64,000 bases of DNA, from positions 35,040-99,039 of the forward strand of contig JAHHHE010000001.1 in NCBI GenBank assembly GCA_019359535.1, written 5' to 3'. The position numbers were made by a program, and so were the translations under genes. The DNA is from Gloeocapsa sp. UFS-A4-WI-NPMV-4B04. Lineage in GTDB: Bacteria; Cyanobacteriota; Cyanobacteriia; Cyanobacteriales; Chroococcidiopsidaceae. Positions 1 to 9,144 of the stretch are shown piece after piece (within the stretch, counting starts at the first letter, position 1; every line of letters begins with the position of its first letter). The notes under the pieces are model-generated. The model was not told where the DNA came from. It ran no database searches and saw nothing but the letters and a program-made list of their open reading frames with translations.

Positions 1-2742
1 GTACTCAGGCAGTTTCGTTTGCAGAAAGCTACGTATAGCACCAACATCAAGTGCTGACTGCCGATTTAACACTAAATAAGCCACTAGGCGTTGGTCGCCA
101 GGTACATCCTCTCGCACGATCGCGGAGGCTTGTCGTATACCTGGGTGTTGATTCAGTAATGCTGCAATTTCTCCTAGTTCAACCCGGAAGCCGCGAATTT
201 TTACCTGATCGTCAACTCGTCCCAAAAACTCAATGTTCCCATCCGGTAGATAGCGGGCGATGTCCCCAGTTTTGTATAACCGCGGTCCATCTTCAAAAGG
301 GTTGTTGATGAATCGCTCTGCTGTTAGCTCAGGTCGATGCAGATACGCACGAGCCAATCCAGCGCCACTGATGTACAATTCACCTGGTACGCCAATGGGT
401 ACGAGGCGTAGCTGCTGATCTAGCACATAGACTTGGGTATTGGCTAGGGGACGACCGAGGGGGACTGTTGCTGCATGACTAAGCTGATCAACGCAGTAAG
501 TTAGTACGCCTACGGTGGTTTCAGTGGGTCCGTAATGATTGAGAATTTGGCATGGAGACTGCTGTTGGATCTGGTGGATCAACTCCCAACTAGCGGCTTC
601 ACCACCAAGAACTAGGCGCTGGCGGGGGAGAATAGCTGATGAACTTGCTAGCAAAGTGGCGAGGTGGGAAGGAACAATTTTGAGACAGTCGATCGGATGG
701 CGATCGCAGTAATCCGCTAGTGCTGCTGGATCTGATGCCCGTTCTGAGGAGATAATATGGAGGCATCCCCCTGTACACAAGGCGGGAAAGATCGCAGTAT
801 TGCCTAAGTCTGCGGCAAAGGTGGAAACTGTCGCATAGCTAGCACCTGCTGGTAAATTCAGTTTCTCTAAAATTCCGTACAGGTAATTCAGCAGTTGTCG
901 ATGCTCAACGGCGACTCCCTTGGGTTCACCTGTAGAACCGGAAGTAAACAGCACATAAACTAAATTCTCACTTGTGACTTGGCTAGTTGGATTCGCCTTA
1001 CTTTTCTGAGCAATGACTTCCGAGTGATCCAAGCACACTACTTGTGTTGCTGAGTTGGGGACTGTCTCAACCAGCGATTGTTGTGTTAAGAGGACTCGTG
1101 CTTGAGTATCTTGTAGCCGGAAGCTTAAACCCTCTGTTGGTAAGGCTGGATCTATGGGGAGATATGCTCCGCCAGCTTTAAGAATACCAAGCATAGCAAT
1201 GATTATTTCTAGCGATCGCTCTAAATCAATCCCTACCAGTTCTTCTGCACCAACTCCCAAATCTTGCAGGTAGTGAGCTAGTTGATTCGCCCTTGTGTTG
1301 AGTTCGCGGTAGGTTAAATGTTGGTCTTCAAATACAACAGCAATATTGTGCGGTGTTTGCTCTACCTGTGCTTCAAATAAATGGTGGATACACTTTTGCG
1401 GATAATCAATTTGAGTGTTGTTGATGGCTAATATTTGTTGGCGTTGGCGATCGCTAATAATTTCTAATTCATTAACTGTAGCTTCGGGGTTTTTAGCCGC
1501 ACTTGCTACTAAGGTTTGAAATTGCTCCCCTAATCGCTGAATACTTTGTCTGTCAATTAGTTCGCGATCGTAGTGTAATTGAGTTGTGAGCGATTCTGGT
1601 TGATGCAAGCAAGTGAGTTTAACTTTGAAGCGATCAAAGCAAACGTAATGCTTGTCAAGGGAAAAAGAAACCCCGCCAGCAGAATATTTATCTAGCCATT
1701 CATCAAACTCAAAACTAATCGGGAAATCTACATTGGTTGTTAATGCAGGATCTTCCCAAATGAAATACTCCTGCCATTGGTCAATATTGTGCCAATTCTC
1801 ATCAATCTGAGCTAACACTTCAGTAAATTTCAAGCTCTCTTGCCAGGAACAACGGACAGGCAAGGATTTGGCTAATAGACCTAGTGATTGATGCAATTCC
1901 TGATATTTTCTGCCATTGAAAACAGTGGTAATGGTAACGTCTGATTTCCCTGTGATTCGCCCAATTAGTAGCTGCCAGCAGGCGAATAAAAATTTATCAA
2001 TTGTAGTGGAATGTAGAGTAGCGATCTCCTCCAGTTTCTGTACATCTGGCTCAATTTTTACTACATAAACATCGGGTTCAAACTTTGTTTTTTCACGTTG
2101 TTGACGCTCAAAAGGCAGAGTCAGCGATCGTAGCTCCCAGCTTTGTTGCCAGAAATCTTTTCCTACTTCTGCATCTTCTACTTCTAGTAGTTCGTTCTGC
2201 CATTCCGAAAATTGAATATACTGTACTGGTTCATCAGTTAATTCCTTGCCTTCTAAGCAAGCAGTATAGGCATTACTAATTTCTTGAACTAGGTTTTTAA
2301 GTGACCAACTATCTGCATATAACGATGGTAGGTTAATTAGCAAAATATGCTGTTTATCTGAAAGCTTAAGTAGAGATAAGCGCAATTGAGAAGCTTGAAA
2401 ATTAAAAATAAAATGCCTTTCTGCTTCAAAAAGTGCCTCAATTTTATCTAATTGTTCTTCGGTAGATAGACCGATCAAATTAATATCTTGCCAAAATATC
2501 GTACTACTTTCGCCTATTACTTGAATAGGAAATTTTATCCCAGGTCGCCGTTGAAAAGATGTCCGCAGAATTTCATGACGAGCAACAACTTTCTCCAAAG
2601 CTGCTTTTAATAATTCAGCATTGATTTGACCTTCAAGACGAATGGCACATTGAGTATAGTAAGCAAAATTATCTTGTTGTAATAACCAAAGATGCTTTTG
2701 CTGTGGGGAGAGCCTAAACCCTTCAATAGTTTGATTTCGCAT
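1..2742 (-). CDS. NRPS: interface (non-catalytic C-like) domain - adenylation domain (Asp-like code), truncated by left window edge
   Basis: Not in supplied ORF track because no stop lies in the window. Manual translation from ATG at 2742: MRNQTIEGFRLSPQQKHLWLLQQDNFAYYTQCAIRLEGQINAELLKAALEKVVARHEILRTSF..., open through position 1 (914 codons, ending ...RSFLQTKLPEY). The C-like HHxxxDG site reads LPSLYADS. A-domain motifs include YVLFTSGSTGEPKG, FAADLGNTAIF, LKIVPSHL, NHYGPTETTVG. Confidence 0.93.
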   Translation of the reverse strand, partial: MRNQTIEGFRLSPQQKHLWLLQQDNFAYYTQCAIRLEGQINAELLKAALEKVVARHEILRTSFQRRPGIKFPIQVIGESSTIFWQDINLIGLSTEEQLDKIEALFEAERHFIFNFQASQLRLSLLKLSDKQHILLINLPSLYADSWSLKNLVQEISNAYTACLEGKELTDEPVQYIQFSEWQNELLEVEDAEVGKDFWQQSWELRSLTLPFERQQREKTKFEPDVYVVKIEPDVQKLEEIATLHSTTIDKFLFACWQLLIGRITGKSDVTITTVFNGRKYQELHQSLGLLAKSLPVRCSWQESLKFTEVLAQIDENWHNIDQWQEYFIWEDPALTTNVDFPISFEFDEWLDKYSAGGVSFSLDKHYVCFDRFKVKLTCLHQPESLTTQLHYDRELIDRQSIQRLGEQFQTLVASAAKNPEATVNELEIISDRQRQQILAINNTQIDYPQKCIHHLFEAQVEQTPHNIAVVFEDQHLTYRELNTRANQLAHYLQDLGVGAEELVGIDLERSLEIIIAMLGILKAGGAYLPIDPALPTEGLSFRLQDTQARVLLTQQSLVETVPNSATQVVCLDHSEVIAQKSKANPTSQVTSENLVYVLFTSGSTGEPKGVAVEHRQLLNYLYGILEKLNLPAGASYATVSTFAADLGNTAIFPALCTGGCLHIISSERASDPAALADYCDRHPIDCLKIVPSHLATLLASSSAILPRQRLVLGGEAASWELIHQIQQQSPCQILNHYGPTETTVGVLTYCVDQLSHAATVPLGRPLANTQVYVLDQQLRLVPIGVPGELYISGAGLARAYLHRPELTAERFINNPFEDGPRLYKTGDIARYLPDGNIEFLGRVDDQVKIRGFRVELGEIAALLNQHPGIRQASAIVREDVPGDQRLVAYLVLNRQSALDVGAIRSFLQTKLPEY

Positions 2743-2772
2743 AGATATTGAAATTCTGGAAGTGTATTTGTA

Positions 2773-3393
2773 TTATTCGTCTGTTACGAGAACAGATCCC
2801 TTAGAGTCCCACAAGTTCTCACGGATTGCTCTTTGATACAAAGCCTCGAAAACCTCAGCCAAAGCGGGAGCAAAAGCCATAGCCTTCTTATTACGGCTCC
2901 GGCTCATCTCCTCCGTCACAAAGTGTTCTTGCCATACCCGTCCAGAACTAAAAACGTTTTGGGCAAAGGCTTGTAGCTTATCCATCGCTCTAGCAAACTG
3001 AGCTTCTGGTGTCGGAGCGATCTCAAATTCTTTCCACCAACCATAGACTAACTTTTGCACATCCTCCGGCAGCAAGGCGAACAGCTGATTTGCAGCAGTC
3101 TCCTCACGAGCATTCTGGTTATAGTTGCCCACAGTGTCATATGCAAACGTATCGCCAGCGTAGATTTCGACTAGATCATGGATGAGAATCAATTTCAGCA
3201 CACGCTCAATGTCAACATCAATTTCCATTTCCTGATAAAGAAGGAGAGCAAACAGGCTCGTATGCCAGGTATGTTCAGCATCGCTCTCGTGCCGACTATG
3301 GTCTGAAAGATATGCAGATCGATATATCAGCTTTAGCTGGTCAATTGTTTCGAGGAAGCCCAGTATTTTAGTGAAACGCTGCGAATCGATCAT
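2773..3393 (-). CDS. HD-domain phosphohydrolase (YfbR-like / HD_3 type)
   Basis: 206 aa; HD-type motifs (SDAEHTWHTSLFALLL, LILIHDLVEIYAGDTFAYD) with conserved H..HD..D arrangement. Confidence 0.75.
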   Translation of the reverse strand: MIDSQRFTKILGFLETIDQLKLIYRSAYLSDHSRHESDAEHTWHTSLFALLLYQEMEIDVDIERVLKLILIHDLVEIYAGDTFAYDTVGNYNQNAREETAANQLFALLPEDVQKLVYGWWKEFEIAPTPEAQFARAMDKLQAFAQNVFSSGRVWQEHFVTEEMSRSRNKKAMAFAPALAEVFEALYQRAIRENLWDSKGSVLVTDE

Positions 3394-3445
3394 ATAAATC
3401 TCCTGTCTACAAGTCGTTGCCTACAGTAGTGACTAACCACTACCC

Positions 3446-6400
3446 TTAAGTAGCGATTATTTCGCCCATTGCCACGACAATTTTGCGCGAACCTTCATAA
3501 GGGTTACGTCCATGAGCAGCCAGCATATTATCCAGCATCAAAATATCACCTTGTTGCCAAAGAAAACTGCTAGTTAATTCTTGATAAACTGCCTCTATTT
3601 CCGCAATTACTGAGTCTTCAATTGCCGAACCATCGCCGTAATAAACATTACGTGGTAATTTCTTTTCCCCAAACATTGACAATAGAGATTGCCGCACATT
3701 TGACTCTAAGCATGATACGTGATGCAATTGCAGTTGATTGAAAAAAACAAGCTCTCCTGTTTTCGGATGTTTAGACACTGCTGGTCTAATTTGGCGGGTT
3801 CTCAGATTATTATCTGCGAGCCACTCAAAATCTATTTTTGCTTGACGACAATATTCTTCAACTACTGCTTTATCAGTAGTATGAAAGAAATCTTGCCAAC
3901 TCACATCTAAACCTGCAATGTAGTTGCGGACATACATTAATTGTTTTTGCTCAAATTTTTCCCGTAACTTAGGATTTAGGCGTTGATATACTTGGCGACA
4001 GTCAATAATTGGAGTTTCGCCGCCTTTTTGTGCTGGTTGCACACAGAAAAACCAGATTTTTTGGGGAAACTGGTGTAAATGAGAACTTTCGTTATGAAAT
4101 AAGATCGCTTTGTCAGGCGGGTAGGGAGTAGAACTATAAACTTTGCCGCTAATTCCTTCTCTGGGTAAGTCACCGTACTCACCAAATAATTCTGGGCAAA
4201 TAGCTTGAGCAAAGTTTTCAAACTCAGGTACTGTAGTGAGATTAAATCCTCGAAACAGAATTGCTCCGTATTTGAGTAGGTTTGCTTCTATAAATTCGCG
4301 ATGATTTTTTGCCCAGTCAGCTAAGTCAATTTGAGCAAAATTAGGTTGAATTAACAAGGGAAAATATTTCCCTTGCTGTAAAGAATCTGTCTTAACTAAT
4401 TGCCCTTGGGGTAGGCTGATAGTTTTGGGTTTAACAGATTTAAATTGCTGGAAACTAACTTGTTTTCGTGCTTCTTGTTGAGTAATTTGTTTGGTTTTTT
4501 CAGTTTCAGTTAGGATCTCTAAAGCGTTGATTTTGGTGTCTGGTTGAGCAGCAGCATTGTTAGCTAAAGTTTCAAAGTTATTTGACATACGCTTGATAAT
4601 TGCCGGATGAAAAATGTCAGTGTTGTATTGCCAAGTGCCAACAATTCCTTGTTGAGTTTCTTCAATAAATAGAACTAAATCAAACTTTGTCTTGCTAGTG
4701 TTTATATCTACGGGACTAAGAGTTAAGTTCGTTAATTCCAAAGTCGAAGTTGGGGTATTTTGGAAGACAAATAACACTTGAAATAGTGGAGTGTGGCTCG
4801 TAGTTCGATTTGGTTGGAGAACCTCTACTAACTTGGCAAAAGGCAAATCTTGGTGAGCATAAGCTCCTAAAGCAACCTCCCGCACCCGCGCTAGCAATTC
4901 CCGAAAACTGGGGTTGCCAGATAAATGAGTGCGTAAGACAAGTAGGTTGACAAAAAAACCGATTAATGGCTCTATTTCCGAGCGATCGCGATTAGCAACA
5001 TCAGTCCCAACTACAATGTCATCCTGATTTGTATAGCGGTAGAGCAATGTCTGCAAGATTGCCAGTAGGGTCATAAATAAGGTGACACCCTCCTGGTTAC
5101 TCAGGGTTCTGAGTTGTTGGGACAGATGAGGAGACAGGAGAAAGGATTGGTCTGGATCTTCCTCTGGGGCATTAGATGAGGAAAGGCTACTCGCTATTTT
5201 GGGTAAGTCTAATGTTGTGGAAGCGCCTGCTAGCTGTTGTTGCCAGTAGGAAAGTAAATTTTCTAATACTTCTCCTTGTAGCCACTGACGCTGCCAGTAA
5301 GCAAAGTCACCGTATTGGATAGCAAGTTCTGGCAATGGTGACGGGTTTCCGGTCGCAAATGCTGTGTAGAGTGCCGATATTTCTTTAGTGATGATGCTGG
5401 TAGACCAACCATCAGAGACGATGTGGTGCATCGTAAACAACACTATATGTTCTGCTTCGCCTAGCTTTAGTAGCGTTCCTCGGAGCAAAGCATCTTGTTC
5501 TAGGTTAAAAGGCAACTGGGCTTCCGCAGCAGCTAGCCGCAGAACTTCAGCTTCCTGTGTTGGCATTAATTGCAGGTCTACTAAAGGCAGCTTTATAGTC
5601 AAGGTTGGGGCAATAACTTGGACAGGTTGCCCATCTACGACTGTAAAAGTAGTGCGTAAGACTGCGTGACGGCGGATAATTTCGTTGAGACTCTGTTCTA
5701 GGGCAAAAATATTCAGCGAACCAACTAGACGCACAGCAGCAGCAATGTTGTAGGCGGCGTTATTTGGCTGTAATTGATCTAGGAACCACAAGCGTTGTTG
5801 AGCAAAGGAAAGAGGTAGCTGCTGCTGTGAAATTCGCTCAATGGGCGGTGTTGTCAGTTTTTGTGTAGCTGAAATCGCTTGATTAAGGCGATCGCTCAAT
5901 TGAGCTACTGTCGGCGACTCAAACAACCAGCGCAACGGTAGTTCCACCTGAAAAACTGAGCGGATACGGGAAATCAACTGAGTGGCTAGCAGTGAATGTC
6001 CACCCAAGTGAAAGAAGTTGTCATGGATAGATGGTGCTTGTGCCAATCCCAAGATATCGACCCAGATACCAGCCAGTACCTCTTGAATAGGGGTACGAGG
6101 TGCGGCAAAAATTTTCTCTAACTCAGTGGTAGCGGGTGCTGGTAAAGCGCGACGGTCTACTTTGCCGTTGGGTGTTAGTGGTAAAGCCTCTAAGATGACA
6201 AACGCTGTGGGAACCATATACTGAGGCAACTGCTGCTCCAGAAAGCGACGGATCGCACTGTTTTCTAGCTCTGCGTCTGGCTCTGGTACTAAATAAGCGA
6301 CTAGATGAGAACCAAGTTTATCCTCTCGCACGACAACTACAGTTGTTCGCACTCCTGGATATTGACTCAGCACCGCCTCAATTTCTCTCAGTTCAATGCG

Positions 6401-9139
6401 GAAGCCGCGCACCTTCACTTGGCGATCGCACCTTTCTTGATACTCCAGAGTGCCATCTGGGCGATAACGCACTAAGTCTCCAGTTTTGTACAGTCGGGAA
6501 GTTGGATCGCTGTTAAAGGGGTTAGAAATAAATTTCTCGGCTGTGAGTTGTGGCTGGTTGAGATAACCACGAGCTAACCCAGCACCACCGATGTGTAGTT
6601 CGCCTCTAGCTGAGATCGGAACTGGTTGCAGGTGATTGTCCAGGACATAAAATTGAGTATTAGCAATCGGGCGACCGATGGCGACAATGCTGTGTGGTTC
6701 GCTACTATTTTGAGGCTCTACTTTATGGGCAGATGACCAGATCGTAGTTTCTGTTGGTCCATATAAGTTCCACACCTCAGTACCGCGTGCGACTAACTGA
6801 TTGGCAAGCAAGCGATCGAGGGCTTCACCACCACAAAGAATTTTCAATTTCCATCTACCCTGCCATCCAGCTGCTAAAAGTAGCCGCCAAGTGGCAGGAG
6901 TGGCTTGCATCACCGTTGCGCCGGAGGATACTAACTGTGCTAACAACTGAGTGCCGTCAGTGGCGACTTCACGGCTGACTATCACTAAGCGATCGCCTAT
7001 AACTAACGGTAGGTACAGTTCGAGTGCAGCAATATCAAAAGATAATGTAGTGACTGATAAAAACGTATCTCCCCCAGTCAAGCCTAGAGTCAAGCGCATG
7101 GCATTTAAGAAGTTCGTCAAAGCACTGTGGGGAATTTGCACTCCTTTGGGTTTACCAGTAGAGCCAGAGGTGTAGATCACATAAGCTAAGTTATCGGCAA
7201 CCGCCACACTGACGAGATTTTCGTCACTTTGTTGAGCAATCTCTTGCCAGTCGGTATCGAGACACACTACCTGAGCTTGATGTTCTGGTAGTCCTGCTAG
7301 CAACTGCGACTGAGCGATTAGAACGGACACCTGGGCATCTGACAACATGAATGCCAAGCGCTCTTGGGGATACGCGGGGTCTAGTGGCACATAAGCGCCG
7401 CCAGCTTTGAGGATGCCTAAAAGCCCAATTACCATTTCTAGGGAGCGCTCAACACAGATGCCGACTAATACCTCTAGCTGCACACCTAGTTTTTGCAAGT
7501 GACGTGCTAGTTGATTAGCTCGTTGATTTAGTTCTCGGTAGGTAAATTGTTGGTTTTCAAATACTACGGCGATCGCGTCTGGTGTCCTCTCTACTTGCGC
7601 CTCAAACAGCTCGTGGATACACAAATCAAGACCTGCTCCTGTGCCTTCTGCGCTCTGCCTTGCGCCTTCTTCATTCCACTCCACTAGTAGCTGCTGTTGC
7701 TCTAACTTACTCAGCAACGGTAAGTCCGAGATAGACTGTTGGGGATTTGCCACAATTCCTGATAGTAGAGTTTGAAAATGACCCAACATCCTGCTGATAG
7801 TAGTAGCCTCAAACAAATGCGTGTTGTACTCTAAGGCTCCAGTTAATCCCTGCTCTGTGTGACTCATCACTAGTGTTAAGTCAAACTTGGCACTGCTGGT
7901 GTCTACTTCTATAGGTTGGAGGGTTAGTCCTGAAAGCTCTAAAGTCTCGCTGGGGGCGTTCTGGAGGACAAACATTACTTGAAATAGTGGTGCGTGACTC
8001 AAGTTACGCTCCGGCTGCAACTCCTCTACCAACTTCTCAAAGGGTAAATTTTGGTGAGCATAAGCCCCTAAAGCTACTTCTCTAACCCGACGCAATACCT
8101 CTTGAAAGCTGGGATTACCAGTTAGATCAGTACGCAGAACTAGAGTATTGATAAATAACCCAATTAATCCTTCAATTTCAATGCGATCGCGGTTGGCAAT
8201 CGGCGAACCTACAAGGATATCTGTTTGCCCTGTGTAGCGGTAAAGTAATGTTTTGAAGGCGGCTAGCAGAGTAATAAAAAGAGTGGTTTCCTCTTGGAGA
8301 CTGAACTTAGTCACTGCCTCAGTTAAGGTTTTGGGCAGGATAAAAGTTTGCACTGCACCTGAGAAAATTTGGACTGCTGGACGTGGGCGATCTGTCGGTA
8401 AATCTAACACCGGAATACTACCGCCCAGCTGCTTTTTCCAGTAAGTCATCTGAGTATCCAATTCTCTTTGTAGCCACTGTCGCTGCCAGAAAGCAAAGTC
8501 TGCGTACTGAATTGGTAGTTTCGGTAATGGGGAAGGCTTGCCAGTGGCAAAAGCTTCGTAGAGTGTCCCTACCTCCCTAATCAGCACTCCCATTGACCAA
8601 CCATCAGAGACAATATGGTGCATCGCAAACAGTACCGCATACTCTGATTGACACAGATGCAGTAAGCTAACTCGCAGCAACGGCGGCTGTTGCAAGTCAA
8701 AGGGAGTTTGAGCTAATTCCTTCGCTAACCGCAGCACTTCTTGTTCACGCTTGGTTTCGGGAAGTTGGCGCAGATCCAGTATCGGTAAGGTTAATGACAA
8801 ACTAGGAGCGATCGCTAGAACTGGTTGTCCATCTACGGTGTCAAAAGCAGTCCGCAAGACTTCGTGTCGCCTGATAATTTCGTTGAGGCTCTGTTGCAGC
8901 GCTGCTACATTCAAGTCACCTTTGAGCCGCACAGCCGCAGGAATGTTATAAAAAGGATTACCCGGTTCCAGTCGCTCCAGAAACCACAACCGTTGCTGGG
9001 CAAAGGACAAGGTTAAAGCATTATCGCCACGCGGTTGGATTTTTGTTGGTGCGACATTCTGCTGCTGATACAACTGTTGCACCAGTAGTTCGCGTTTTTC
9101 TGGTGAAAGGGCGGCAATGCGATCGCTCAAATTACTCAT
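3446..9139 (-). CDS. NRPS C-A(Gly-like)-T-C with C-terminal TauD/TfdA-family Fe(II)/2OG beta-hydroxylase domain
   Basis: 1897 aa. C: MHHIVSDGWS; A: SFDIAALELY / VMQATP / ILCGGEAL / NLYGPTETTIW (reads D-I-L-Q-L-G-L-I-W, Gly-type); T: FFHLGGHSLLATQ; C: MHHIVSDGWS; TauD: LFHNESSH ... DNMLAAHGRNPYEGSRKIVVAM. Confidence 0.93.
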   Translation of the reverse strand: MSNLSDRIAALSPEKRELLVQQLYQQQNVAPTKIQPRGDNALTLSFAQQRLWFLERLEPGNPFYNIPAAVRLKGDLNVAALQQSLNEIIRRHEVLRTAFDTVDGQPVLAIAPSLSLTLPILDLRQLPETKREQEVLRLAKELAQTPFDLQQPPLLRVSLLHLCQSEYAVLFAMHHIVSDGWSMGVLIREVGTLYEAFATGKPSPLPKLPIQYADFAFWQRQWLQRELDTQMTYWKKQLGGSIPVLDLPTDRPRPAVQIFSGAVQTFILPKTLTEAVTKFSLQEETTLFITLLAAFKTLLYRYTGQTDILVGSPIANRDRIEIEGLIGLFINTLVLRTDLTGNPSFQEVLRRVREVALGAYAHQNLPFEKLVEELQPERNLSHAPLFQVMFVLQNAPSETLELSGLTLQPIEVDTSSAKFDLTLVMSHTEQGLTGALEYNTHLFEATTISRMLGHFQTLLSGIVANPQQSISDLPLLSKLEQQQLLVEWNEEGARQSAEGTGAGLDLCIHELFEAQVERTPDAIAVVFENQQFTYRELNQRANQLARHLQKLGVQLEVLVGICVERSLEMVIGLLGILKAGGAYVPLDPAYPQERLAFMLSDAQVSVLIAQSQLLAGLPEHQAQVVCLDTDWQEIAQQSDENLVSVAVADNLAYVIYTSGSTGKPKGVQIPHSALTNFLNAMRLTLGLTGGDTFLSVTTLSFDIAALELYLPLVIGDRLVIVSREVATDGTQLLAQLVSSGATVMQATPATWRLLLAAGWQGRWKLKILCGGEALDRLLANQLVARGTEVWNLYGPTETTIWSSAHKVEPQNSSEPHSIVAIGRPIANTQFYVLDNHLQPVPISARGELHIGGAGLARGYLNQPQLTAEKFISNPFNSDPTSRLYKTGDLVRYRPDGTLEYQERCDRQVKVRGFRIELREIEAVLSQYPGVRTTVVVVREDKLGSHLVAYLVPEPDAELENSAIRRFLEQQLPQYMVPTAFVILEALPLTPNGKVDRRALPAPATTELEKIFAAPRTPIQEVLAGIWVDILGLAQAPSIHDNFFHLGGHSLLATQLISRIRSVFQVELPLRWLFESPTVAQLSDRLNQAISATQKLTTPPIERISQQQLPLSFAQQRLWFLDQLQPNNAAYNIAAAVRLVGSLNIFALEQSLNEIIRRHAVLRTTFTVVDGQPVQVIAPTLTIKLPLVDLQLMPTQEAEVLRLAAAEAQLPFNLEQDALLRGTLLKLGEAEHIVLFTMHHIVSDGWSTSIITKEISALYTAFATGNPSPLPELAIQYGDFAYWQRQWLQGEVLENLLSYWQQQLAGASTTLDLPKIASSLSSSNAPEEDPDQSFLLSPHLSQQLRTLSNQEGVTLFMTLLAILQTLLYRYTNQDDIVVGTDVANRDRSEIEPLIGFFVNLLVLRTHLSGNPSFRELLARVREVALGAYAHQDLPFAKLVEVLQPNRTTSHTPLFQVLFVFQNTPTSTLELTNLTLSPVDINTSKTKFDLVLFIEETQQGIVGTWQYNTDIFHPAIIKRMSNNFETLANNAAAQPDTKINALEILTETEKTKQITQQEARKQVSFQQFKSVKPKTISLPQGQLVKTDSLQQGKYFPLLIQPNFAQIDLADWAKNHREFIEANLLKYGAILFRGFNLTTVPEFENFAQAICPELFGEYGDLPREGISGKVYSSTPYPPDKAILFHNESSHLHQFPQKIWFFCVQPAQKGGETPIIDCRQVYQRLNPKLREKFEQKQLMYVRNYIAGLDVSWQDFFHTTDKAVVEEYCRQAKIDFEWLADNNLRTRQIRPAVSKHPKTGELVFFNQLQLHHVSCLESNVRQSLLSMFGEKKLPRNVYYGDGSAIEDSVIAEIEAVYQELTSSFLWQQGDILMLDNMLAAHGRNPYEGSRKIVVAMGEIIAT

Positions 9140-9144
9140 AGAAC

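Noticed and set aside
51-2279. Track ORFs 51-308 and 2085-2279 (+)
   Set aside because: Antisense to the truncated NRPS gene on the minus strand; no recognisable domain.
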